Shown here: one piece after another, positions 36,289 to 44,219 of the stretch
Layout: each line of letters opens with the position of its first letter
Position numbering within the stretch: position 1 is the stretch's first letter
Assembly (NCBI RefSeq): GCF_001752365.1
Contig: NZ_MEIY01000001.1
Location: 1,623,044 to 1,687,043, forward strand
From: Marinobacter sp. X15-166B
GTDB taxonomy: Bacteria; Pseudomonadota; Gammaproteobacteria; Pseudomonadales; Oleiphilaceae
Reading direction: 5' to 3'
Length of the DNA stretch: 64,000 bases
Translations under genes and position numbers: made by a program
Notes under the pieces: generated by a model
The model's database searches: none
The model's input: only the letters and a program-made list of their open reading frames with translations
What the model was told of the DNA's origin: nothing

Positions 36289-37671
36289 ATGAGTGAGGTT
36301 GTTTATCCCCACCAGCAGGCGAACAGTCTGTGGAGTTCCAGAATGGCGTTTATTCTGGCGGCGGCCGGCTCGGCCGTCGGGCTGGGTAATATCTGGAAGT
36401 TTCCCTACATCACCGGGGAAAATGGCGGCGGAGCCTTTGTGCTGATCTATCTCGCCTTTATCTTTCTTATCGGCGTGCCGGTACTGATTGCGGAAATCAT
36501 GATCGGACGGCGCGGCGGGCAGAGCCCGGTGGCCACCATGCGCACCCTCACTGAGACCGAAAACACCGCCAGGGGTTGGCGCATCATCGGCTGGAACGGG
36601 GTGGTGGCGTCCTTCCTGGTGCTGTCCTTCTATGCAGTGATTGGCGGCTGGGCGCTGGTGTACATCGGCAAAACGGCCATTGGTTTGTTTGCCGGTGCGG
36701 ATGCGGAAGCTGTCGGTGGTCAGTTCAACGACCTGTTGGCCAGCCCCTGGGAACTGCTGCTGTGGCACTCGGTGTTCATGGCGATCGTGGTGTTCATCGT
36801 TGCCCGGGGGGTGCGATCCGGCCTGGAAAAAGCAGTCAATATGCTGATGCCCTTGCTGTTTGTGCTGTTGGTGGTGATGGTGATCTATGCCATGAACAGC
36901 GGCAGCTTCGGCCGTGCGGTGCACTTCATGTTCTCGCCGGATTTCAGCAAGCTGACCACCGAAGGCGTGTTGATTGCGCTTGGCCATGCCGCCTTTACCC
37001 TGAGCATCGGTATCGGGGTGCTGATGGCCTACGGCTCCTATCTGCCCAAGAGCATCAACATTGCCCGAACCGCCATGACCATTGCGGTGGTGGATACCAG
37101 CGTGGCCCTGCTGGCCGGGCTGGCGATTTTTCCGCTGGTGTTCGCTAACGGTCTGGAAGCGGGTGCCGGTCCCGGGCTGATCTTCGTTACCTTGCCGCTG
37201 GCCTTCGGGCAGATGGGCGCGGGTACCCTGTTCGGCACGGTCTTCTTTGCCCTGTTGCTGGTGGCCGCCATCACCTCGGCCATCTCCATGCTGGAGCCGG
37301 TGGTGGAATGGCTGGAAGAACGCAAAGGTGCCAGCCGCGTCAGAAGTGCCATCGGGGGCGGGTTGGCGGTGTGGTTCGTCGGCATTGGTACGGTGCTGTC
37401 GTTCAACCTGTGGAGCGATGTGCATCCGTTGGGGCTCATCGGCTTCTTCGAGGGCAGAACGGTGTTCGGCCTGCTCGACTTCCTGGTCACTAACCTCATG
37501 ATGCCACTGGGCGGGTTGGCAATTGCGCTGTTTGCCGGCTGGGCCATCAGGCGGGAAGGGCTGGCGCAGGACATCGGTCTCTCCGGCGCCGCCTACCAGG
37601 CGTTCATGGTGGTGCTGAAGTACGTGACCCCGGCGGGAATCGCCATCGTGTTCCTTTACAACCTGGTGTAA
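36289..37671 (+). CDS. Neurotransmitter:sodium symporter family amino-acid transporter
   Basis: 460 residues, the size of bacterial NSS proteins such as MhsT/TnaT. The first helix carries the family motif AAAGSAVGLGNIWKFPY (Na+ and substrate site), and about 11 to 12 hydrophobic segments follow. It is the third gene of the aromatic-acid operon, so Na+-coupled uptake of an aromatic or branched-chain amino acid is likely. CGGAGTACAC lies before the ATG. Confidence 0.9.
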   Translation: MSEVVYPHQQANSLWSSRMAFILAAAGSAVGLGNIWKFPYITGENGGGAFVLIYLAFIFLIGVPVLIAEIMIGRRGGQSPVATMRTLTETENTARGWRIIGWNGVVASFLVLSFYAVIGGWALVYIGKTAIGLFAGADAEAVGGQFNDLLASPWELLLWHSVFMAIVVFIVARGVRSGLEKAVNMLMPLLFVLLVVMVIYAMNSGSFGRAVHFMFSPDFSKLTTEGVLIALGHAAFTLSIGIGVLMAYGSYLPKSINIARTAMTIAVVDTSVALLAGLAIFPLVFANGLEAGAGPGLIFVTLPLAFGQMGAGTLFGTVFFALLLVAAITSAISMLEPVVEWLEERKGASRVRSAIGGGLAVWFVGIGTVLSFNLWSDVHPLGLIGFFEGRTVFGLLDFLVTNLMMPLGGLAIALFAGWAIRREGLAQDIGLSGAAYQAFMVVLKYVTPAGIAIVFLYNLV

Positions 37672-37681
37672 ACACCGTCAA

Positions 37682-37728
37682 CCGGCGGCGCCACCCTGGC
37701 GGCATCGGGCCACAGGTGGCGCCGCCGG
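37682..37728. terminator. Strong hairpin between convergent genes
   Basis: CCGGCGGCGCCACC (37682-37695) and GGTGGCGCCGCCGG (37715-37728) are perfect 14-base complements with a 19-base loop. It separates the symporter gene from the TPR/beta-barrel gene. No T-tract. Confidence 0.65.
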
Positions 37729-37735
37729 TATCTGC

Positions 37736-39085
37736 TTAGAGGCGGGCGCTGATGCCCAGGGTGGTGGTCTGGCGATGGTACCGGTAGCGAGCGAGATTGC
37801 TGTCATTGTCGGTGTGTGTCACCTTGGCGGTCATTGCAAAGGTCCGGTTGAATCGGTATTCCGCATCTAATCCCAGGGCGAGCCGCTGGTCTGTGCGCAC
37901 CAGGGTGAGTCTGGCTTCCGGCGTCTGCAGCCGGTGCGGGTCCCGATAGCGGCTGTGTCGGAAACTGGCGTTGGCGCTGATCCGGAGTGCCGTCGTTACC
38001 TGGTAGCCAAGCTTCGCACTCAAGGTGTGCGCCTGTGGCGACACGCTGAAGAATTCGGTAGCGGTGCGCCAGTCCTTGCGCGCGTCGTAACCAAAGCGAT
38101 ATCGCAGGTCGCCTGACCAGTCCCCCCATTGTGCCCGGTAGCGGGTTTCCAGACGGTAATGCTGGCCCTGATACGCCCGGTACCGGGAGGCCGCCGCAAC
38201 TATCTGCTCGGCCTGCACCAGGAGCTGGCAGCGCGCGGACACCGGGTCGCTGGTGCAGGCGGGGGTGGACAACCCGGCGGTCAGACGGGCCCGCTGTTCC
38301 CGTGAATCCCCGCCTTGCCACAGTTGGTCTCCCCCCAGCCCCAAGTGGACCCGCTCTTGCCCGAGGGTGTGAACCCAGGCCGATTCGACCCGCAACAGAT
38401 GCACGTTGAAGTCGGCCTCCGTGAAATACTCGCGCACATAAAACCGGGCGTCGAATTTGAGCCCCTGCTGGTCCCGGCGGAAGGCATAGCCAGAGACGGC
38501 ACCGACCGATTCCAGAAAGGCACCGTCGAGCGCAGTGGCCGCCCTGTCCGGGAACAAAGCAATGTTCTCCTCATAGCCGACGGCCACGGCTAACAAACCG
38601 TGCCAGTGGCCCGGTTCATGGGTGCCACGGAGCCGGGCAAGCTGAGCCCGGGCCAGGTGTGCTATTTTGCCCTCACTGTCTGCGGCCATCAGGAAAAGCT
38701 CACCGGCGCGTGCGGGATCGTCCTGCGCCAGCGCGATCAACCCGAGGTTGTACACCGCCAGGGTGTGGTTGCTGGTGTGCTCCAACTGCCGAAACATGCG
38801 GCGGGCGTTGTCGTAGTCGGCCAGCCGGTAATAGACCACCCCGAGGTTGTAGGTCAGCGCCCGCGAGGTCATGCCCTGTGCCCGGGCCGCCTCAAGGTGC
38901 CGGCGGGCCTGTTGCAGGTCGCCGGCCTGAAACGCCTTGATGCCAGCGGCGAAGACCGGCCGGGTGTCGGCGCCGGTCGCCGCGGCCTCTGCGGCGCTCA
39001 GGGTGATGCCCAACGAGAACAGTAATAACCTGAGGAGCTGGAAGGACAATGCAGATCCCTTAATGCTGGCAAAGTGCTTGCGCAT
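37736..39085 (-). CDS. TPR-containing outer-membrane beta-barrel protein
   Basis: 449 residues. A cleavable N-terminal segment (about 1-35), then two to three tetratricopeptide-like repeats (GDLQQARRHLEAARAQG, LADYDNARRMFRQLEH), then about 280 residues of alternating beta-strand pattern. The arrangement resembles Slam (DUF560) surface-lipoprotein assembly modifiers: N-terminal TPR plus C-terminal barrel. The C-terminus ends in RL and not aromatic, which is unusual for a barrel. It is the last gene of the ECF sigma operon. Function uncertain. Confidence 0.65.
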   Translation of the reverse strand: MRKHFASIKGSALSFQLLRLLLFSLGITLSAAEAAATGADTRPVFAAGIKAFQAGDLQQARRHLEAARAQGMTSRALTYNLGVVYYRLADYDNARRMFRQLEHTSNHTLAVYNLGLIALAQDDPARAGELFLMAADSEGKIAHLARAQLARLRGTHEPGHWHGLLAVAVGYEENIALFPDRAATALDGAFLESVGAVSGYAFRRDQQGLKFDARFYVREYFTEADFNVHLLRVESAWVHTLGQERVHLGLGGDQLWQGGDSREQRARLTAGLSTPACTSDPVSARCQLLVQAEQIVAAASRYRAYQGQHYRLETRYRAQWGDWSGDLRYRFGYDARKDWRTATEFFSVSPQAHTLSAKLGYQVTTALRISANASFRHSRYRDPHRLQTPEARLTLVRTDQRLALGLDAEYRFNRTFAMTAKVTHTDNDSNLARYRYHRQTTTLGISARL

Positions 39086-39169
39086 TATGGGACACCTTCA
39101 CTCGAAATGTACAATAAAACGACAGGCTCGAGCCCGGCCCTCCTGGCTGAGGTGGCCAGCAATCGGCGC

Positions 39170-39574
39170 CTACTGAGGCACGGGCAGCTCCGGCAAGGTC
39201 GGCGGGTCGGTTATGGGCAGACTGCCATCCGGGTCTGGCAGTTCCGGGAGCTCCAACCCGGGCTGCTCGCCGATTGGCTCACCCGGTAACTCCAGCTCCA
39301 GCGCGTCCCGGGTTTCGCGCGCTTGGAACGACAGCGACTCTTCCAGGGTCCGGGCCTCGTCGGCGAGTTCGCTTGCATCCAAAGTGTCCAACTTGTCGCC
39401 GAAGGGCAGTTCGTTGAGCGAGTCGGGGATTTCCATTTCCTGAACGAAGGAGGTATCCAGGGCTTCCTCGTCCATGACCATGCGCATGGTCACGTCCAGG
39501 TCCGGCGCAGCCAGGACCCACCCGGGCACCAGCAGCAGCCCGAGGGTGAGGGTGCAAATATTGAGTCTGGTCAT
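39170..39574 (-). CDS. Small exported acidic, proline-rich protein
   Basis: 134 residues from MTRLNICTLTLGLLLVPGWVLA, a signal peptide ending in LA/AP; no lipobox. The mature part is acidic and ends in a proline-rich tail (PEPIGEQPGLELPELPDP, ending LPVPQ). GGAG lies before this ATG; an earlier ATG (39592) overlaps the stop of the anti-sigma gene. No family recognised. Being encoded between an anti-sigma factor and a barrel protein, it may be cargo or a partner of the barrel. Confidence 0.7.
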   Translation of the reverse strand: MTRLNICTLTLGLLLVPGWVLAAPDLDVTMRMVMDEEALDTSFVQEMEIPDSLNELPFGDKLDTLDASELADEARTLEESLSFQARETRDALELELPGEPIGEQPGLELPELPDPDGSLPITDPPTLPELPVPQ

Positions 39575-39588
39575 TGGTGCTCCTGCAA

Positions 39589-40257
39589 TCATGACGGTGG
39601 CTCCGTATCCTTGCCAATGTCTGCGCGGAAAGTCTTCCTGTTGGTGCCGTCATCAAGGTGGGCGACCAGGGTGCCGGCGCCCGGAAACAACACCTTCAGC
39701 GGCAGTGCCAGCAAATTGTCACCGGGCTTCAGGCTGACCTTCCAGCTGATCCTCTGGCGACCGGGGAACGGCGCCAGCTCCATATTGGGCGGCAACTCGA
39801 GGGTGAGCGTGACGTTGTCGACCGCCTGTTGTGAATTGAACGCCAGCCGGACAGTCTGCGATTGCTCCTGAACGCCGCTGAATTCGTTGGTGGGTGGCGA
39901 TGCTGTGGTGGCCAGCGGGGTGTCGGGGGTACCCGGAGCAAAGAGTTGGCCACCAATAAACATGCCAAGCACCAGAGCCGCAGCAATGGCAGCTCCCCAG
40001 CCGGGCCTCAGCCAGCGCCGCTCTCCGCCGGGGCGGTCGCTGCTGGTGGCTGCCCGCAACACACGCGCTTCAAAATCGGCGGCCGGTTCCGGCACCCTCA
40101 TGGCTTGCAGCCCCTGGTGCACCGACCGTGCCGCCGACCACGCCGGTGCGCAATTGCCGCACACCCGGGCGTGCTGGCGCAGCGCCAGGATAACCTCGTC
40201 GGGCCAGCCGCCCGGAGGCATGGCATCAAGTTTGGTTGTAAATTGGTCGCAGTTCAT
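39589..40257 (-). CDS. Anti-sigma factor, ZAS type
   Basis: 222 residues from MNCDQFTTKLDAMPPGG. The zinc-binding anti-sigma signature H-x3-C-x2-C (QHARVCGNC) is near residues 28-35. One transmembrane segment follows (AAIAAALVLGMFIGGQLF, about residue 90), then a periplasmic part of about 110 residues rich in beta-strand. It should hold the adjacent ECF sigma factor at the membrane until a signal is received. It starts 10 bases after the sigma gene. Confidence 0.82.
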   Translation of the reverse strand: MNCDQFTTKLDAMPPGGWPDEVILALRQHARVCGNCAPAWSAARSVHQGLQAMRVPEPAADFEARVLRAATSSDRPGGERRWLRPGWGAAIAAALVLGMFIGGQLFAPGTPDTPLATTASPPTNEFSGVQEQSQTVRLAFNSQQAVDNVTLTLELPPNMELAPFPGRQRISWKVSLKPGDNLLALPLKVLFPGAGTLVAHLDDGTNRKTFRADIGKDTEPPS

Positions 40258-40267
40258 TCCGTCCACC

Positions 40268-40855
40268 TTACTGAACCTCACGTTGCTGGTCCGCAAAAGG
40301 TTCCAGTTCTTCCTGCAATTTTATACGTAACGCAGCGCGTGTGCGGTGCAGGCGTGATTTTACCGTACCGAGGGCGACGTCCAGAACCGCCGCAATGTCT
40401 TCCTGACGCCAGTCGTCCACGTCGTGCAGCAGCAGCAAGGCGCGTTGGTCGGGGGCCAGTTGCGCCAGTGCCTGCTGCAGCGACCGGTCGCGGAACTCCT
40501 GATGGAGCCCCTCCAGGGGATCTTCATCCGCACCGCTGAGGGAGTCCAGGAACGGGCTGGAGCTGTTTGTATCGTCCAGGGCGCTCGCTACCACTTCTCT
40601 GCCGGTGGGGCGCTTGCGCAGCGAATCCACGAACTGCCGGTACAACACCCGGTTAAGCCAGGGGCGCAACTGCGCGACCGTCTCCAGTTCGTCGAGCTTC
40701 GGATAGAGCTTGACCACCACGTCCTGTACAAGGTCCTCAGCATCGTGCTGGCGCCCGGTTAAGCGGAACGCAAGCCCGTACATGGTCTTCAGGTGCGGTT
40801 GGATAAGACGCTCAAAACGCTTTGATTTGGACTGGCGGAATGGAAACAGGGCCAA
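40268..40855 (-). CDS. ECF-type RNA polymerase sigma factor
   Basis: 195-residue sigma factor with region 2 (AFRLTGRQHDAEDLVQDVVV, about 28-48; core RpoE-like) and region 4 (WRQEDIAAVLDVALGTVKSR, DNA-binding helix-turn-helix). There is no region 1.1 or 3. It is the promoter-proximal gene of an operon with an anti-sigma factor, a small exported protein and a TPR/barrel protein. Target promoters are not known; a GGAACC...CGT sequence upstream of the divergent lipase-type gene is one candidate. Confidence 0.9.
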   Translation of the reverse strand: MALFPFRQSKSKRFERLIQPHLKTMYGLAFRLTGRQHDAEDLVQDVVVKLYPKLDELETVAQLRPWLNRVLYRQFVDSLRKRPTGREVVASALDDTNSSSPFLDSLSGADEDPLEGLHQEFRDRSLQQALAQLAPDQRALLLLHDVDDWRQEDIAAVLDVALGTVKSRLHRTRAALRIKLQEELEPFADQQREVQ

Positions 40856-41049
40856 TCGGATACCTCTGTGCTGCGCCCGCTGCTGAACCCAGCGCAGGTG
40901 TTGTGATTATTGTTGCCTGAAACCCATGGTACCAGCACCGGGCCTTTCGGGGTATGCCCGGGGGCAATAAGTAACTTCAGTGTTCAACTATGAAAATCAA
41001 CAGGTTTTGGGGCTTATTGCGGGGAATTGAAAAAAATCGGAACAGGTTG

Positions 41050-41074
41050 GGAACCTTTTCCATTAGACATACGT
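41050..41074 (+). promoter_or_regulatory. Candidate ECF-sigma promoter
   Basis: GGAACC (41050-41055), 16-base spacer, CGT (41072-41074), 62 bases before the lipase-type gene. This spacing is typical of many ECF promoters, and the ECF sigma gene lies just across the 280-base gap. Match is short and unproven. Confidence 0.4.
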
Positions 41075-41135
41075 GGAAGGGTACTAACGGTACAGCAGAT
41101 GCCGAATTACAAAAAAACCCTTGAGGTAAACGAGT

Positions 41136-44123
41136 ATGTTGATCCGTAATGCCTTGCTTGCCGCCCTTTCGGCTGCTTCATTCGGGCTCACTGGCTGTCT
41201 GGACAGCGGTGGCCAGACCAATCACAACGCCGACCCTGACTACATCATCAAGGGCGGCCCAAGGATCGACCGGGGAACCCACCCGTTGTTTGATCCCCTG
41301 GCCACTGAATTCACCATTCCCAGCGATGCCCTGTTTTACTTGAGCGACCTGAACGACGGCACCATGTTAAACGGCACCGACCCCGACAACCCGGTCACCG
41401 ACGGCATTGGTTACCTGGACGGGGCGTCGGTACTGGCCCCCATTGACGTCAAAATCAGCGCCAGTCTCCATAGTGAACAGATTCTGGATGCACGTGAATT
41501 TGTCCTCGCCGAAGACGAGAGCACCACCATTCCCAACCCGAATCAGAACGTGTTTCTGGTGCCGGTTGATTATGCCGGCGGTGATCCGTTGAATGCGCTG
41601 GATGCGGAAGCACCGGGGTTGATGACCGCGGCCCGTTACCGGGAGGCGCTGCGACTGCAAGCGGATGGCGATGACGCCGGAGCAGAGGCAATCTTTGCAG
41701 AGTTGCGCGCCGATAAGGTCCGGGTGGAGCTGCTGGATATCGACGGCGGCCAGAACAATCTGGTCCGGATTCTTCCGCTGACACCTCTCGCGGCCAAAAC
41801 CCAGTACATGCTGGTACTGACCAACGACATCAAGGACGCCGACGGCCATCCGCTGGTGGGGTCGCCCACCTTCCAGAGTGTCGCCAACCCCGACCGGGTG
41901 CTGTCGAACGCGGGGTTTCAGCCGTTCCGGGATGCCATGTTGCCGGCCCGCAAACTCGCGGCAGACTACTTTGAGTTCAAACGGGATTACCCGGAATCGG
42001 ACACTTTCGCGGCGACCTTTGCCGACATCACCTACGCCACCATGATCACCACCACGGCAGTGGATGATGTGCTCCTGGCAAACGCGGCACCCATTGTCTA
42101 TTACCGGGACACGCTGACCCTTGCTCAGCGGCAGGAATCCCTCCGCAAGCTGGTGGCCGGGTTCTACAATTTGAGCGGCCAGACGCTGGCCGAGGGGACC
42201 GGCGAAGAGCAAGCCCTGAACGCGGCGCTCTATGCCACCCTGACCGACCCCACATTTCGTCTGTACGATGCCGAGCTGGCGGCCATTCTGGAGGCCGCTA
42301 ACGATGACGGCATCACAGTGGCTTACGGAGATGTGATTACAGACGCCGAAAGCGATCGCCGTCTGGCGCACGGCATTCAGGTCGCGGCCGCAGAGGCCAG
42401 CGACGCCGCCATGGAGATCGAAACAGCGGCGCAGAAACTGGCGACAGCGGCTGAAACCTTGGTGGATACGCCCAAAGCGCGCACTGTCAGCATTTTCAGT
42501 CAGCGTCCCGGCGGCGAAGTGAACCCGGCTCTTGAGCAGAACCCTACAGGGGTGCCAGGGGCGGAAATCAACATCCGCGTTTACGAAGGGGAGATTACCC
42601 TGCCGTACTTCCAGGCGGTAGCGGCGGCCGGTGACGGTTCGCAATTGAAAACCACCAGCTGGCAGCCTGCGGATTTTTCCGCCGACCCGGAACTGACCCC
42701 GGCGCCGTCTGACCGAATCAGCTATCGCTTTCCGTTCGCCGGCAAAACAGCGGATACCGTTGTGCCCATCGTGGTTGCGGCCCCGCCAGCAACAGAGGCA
42801 CCCCCCCCAGGGGGCTACCCGGTCATCATCTACCAGCACGCGGTGACCCAGGACCGGTCGGCGATTCTGCCCATGGCCACGGCGGCGGGACTCACCTGTA
42901 TTGCCACCCGAGCCTCTGCGTCACCGGATGACTGTTTCGTTACCGTAGGCATCGACCAGCCGTTGCACGGTATTTTTGAAGAAGATGGCGGTGCCGTGGG
43001 TCTGAGTCCGATCTCAACCCAGGCGGGCGCGTCTGCGGAAGCCACCGAACGTCACTTCGGCTTCGCCGCTGACGCCGAGCTGAATGCGGTGGCCGCCGCC
43101 GGCTTGACAGATCCGGAATCCGGCAGTTTGTTCCTGAACTTCGCCAACTACGCCAACACCCGCGACAACATGCGGCAGAGTGCGCTGGATCTGCTCAACG
43201 TGAACGCCTCGTTGCGGGCAATCCAAACCGCGATAGGCGAGTGCTCAAGCTGCGCCAACACGGTATTGAGTCTCAATCTGGGCAAGGTGTACTTCATGAC
43301 GCACTCGCTCAGCGGGATGGGCGGCGTTGCGGTGCCGCACGTCACCAACGCGGCCATTGCGGCCGGCAACTCCGAACTCAACACCATCAACGCGTCGACT
43401 TTCTTCAACACGGGCGGCAATTTTTCCCGCTTGGTGGAGAACTCCCAGTCGGTGGCACCGCGACTACTGCCGGTTCTGGATGAGGCGTCCGACGGTCTCC
43501 TGGCGCAGGGGCGCACCGAATTGAACATCTACTTCAATGTGCTTCAGGCACAGCTGGATTCGGTAGACCCCACCGCCTATGCCCCCTTCTACAAGGGGCA
43601 GCCCGTGCTGCTGACCGAGATTGCCGGTGATCCGGAGGATGCCGACAAACCTACGGACAATACCGTTCCCAATGCGGCCGATGAGGCGGGTGCTCTAGGC
43701 CCGCTTGCGACCACCATTGCGGAAACCGGGTTTGTGATACGGGGTGAAAACATGCCCCTGGCCGGCACCGATCCGCTCGCTGCGGTCATGGGGGCGGCCG
43801 CCATACAGGCAGCTGCCGCTGACAATACCTTGCCGGTGATTACCCGCTACACCGAAGGGGCCCACGGCAACCCCATTTCCGCAGGCACCAAAAGCGCGGA
43901 AGCCTACTCTTCCAGTGCCGTATTCACCGAAATGACGGCGCAGATGCTGGAACTGTTCACCCAAGGGACAGTGTCGGTCGATAACGGCTGTGTGGTGCAG
44001 GGGGTTACCGGTACGGATTGTGACAATCCGGACAACAGCGACCCCGGCAGTGATCCTGATCCCGATGATGGCAATGGCGACGGCGACGGTGGCATTGCCA
44101 TACCCCCGATCCCGGGTCTGTAA
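41136..44123 (+). CDS. Large lipoprotein, VolA/Pla-1-like lipase family
   Basis: 995 residues. The lipobox LTGC gives Cys21 as the lipidated residue, so it should be membrane-anchored and possibly surface-exposed. The sequence resembles the bacterial virulence-factor lipase family (VolA/Pla-1/cef; N-terminal PF12262-like part). The candidate nucleophile is Ser724 in THSLSG, where Gly positions of the usual GxSxG are Thr and Ser; the following GMGG may compensate. A Gly/Asp/Pro-rich tail (DPDPDDGNGDGDGG) could bind Ca2+. A lysophospholipase or lipase role is likely but substrate is unknown. Confidence 0.75.
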   Translation: MLIRNALLAALSAASFGLTGCLDSGGQTNHNADPDYIIKGGPRIDRGTHPLFDPLATEFTIPSDALFYLSDLNDGTMLNGTDPDNPVTDGIGYLDGASVLAPIDVKISASLHSEQILDAREFVLAEDESTTIPNPNQNVFLVPVDYAGGDPLNALDAEAPGLMTAARYREALRLQADGDDAGAEAIFAELRADKVRVELLDIDGGQNNLVRILPLTPLAAKTQYMLVLTNDIKDADGHPLVGSPTFQSVANPDRVLSNAGFQPFRDAMLPARKLAADYFEFKRDYPESDTFAATFADITYATMITTTAVDDVLLANAAPIVYYRDTLTLAQRQESLRKLVAGFYNLSGQTLAEGTGEEQALNAALYATLTDPTFRLYDAELAAILEAANDDGITVAYGDVITDAESDRRLAHGIQVAAAEASDAAMEIETAAQKLATAAETLVDTPKARTVSIFSQRPGGEVNPALEQNPTGVPGAEINIRVYEGEITLPYFQAVAAAGDGSQLKTTSWQPADFSADPELTPAPSDRISYRFPFAGKTADTVVPIVVAAPPATEAPPPGGYPVIIYQHAVTQDRSAILPMATAAGLTCIATRASASPDDCFVTVGIDQPLHGIFEEDGGAVGLSPISTQAGASAEATERHFGFAADAELNAVAAAGLTDPESGSLFLNFANYANTRDNMRQSALDLLNVNASLRAIQTAIGECSSCANTVLSLNLGKVYFMTHSLSGMGGVAVPHVTNAAIAAGNSELNTINASTFFNTGGNFSRLVENSQSVAPRLLPVLDEASDGLLAQGRTELNIYFNVLQAQLDSVDPTAYAPFYKGQPVLLTEIAGDPEDADKPTDNTVPNAADEAGALGPLATTIAETGFVIRGENMPLAGTDPLAAVMGAAAIQAAAADNTLPVITRYTEGAHGNPISAGTKSAEAYSSSAVFTEMTAQMLELFTQGTVSVDNGCVVQGVTGTDCDNPDNSDPGSDPDPDDGNGDGDGGIAIPPIPGL

Positions 44124-44161
44124 GCAGCAGGCACATCTTCACTGACAACCATAACCATGGC

Positions 44162-44187
44162 ACCTGCCCTGTTCGTGCGGGGCAGGT
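44162..44187. other. Hairpin between lipase-type and DUF1302 genes
   Basis: ACCTGCCC (44162-44169) and GGGCAGGT (44180-44187) with a 10-base loop, 38 bases after the lipase stop and 32 bases before the DUF1302 start. No T-tract; possible processing or attenuation. Confidence 0.45.
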
Positions 44188-44219
44188 CATGCCACAAAAA
44201 ATGTGCGGAGTACCACGCA

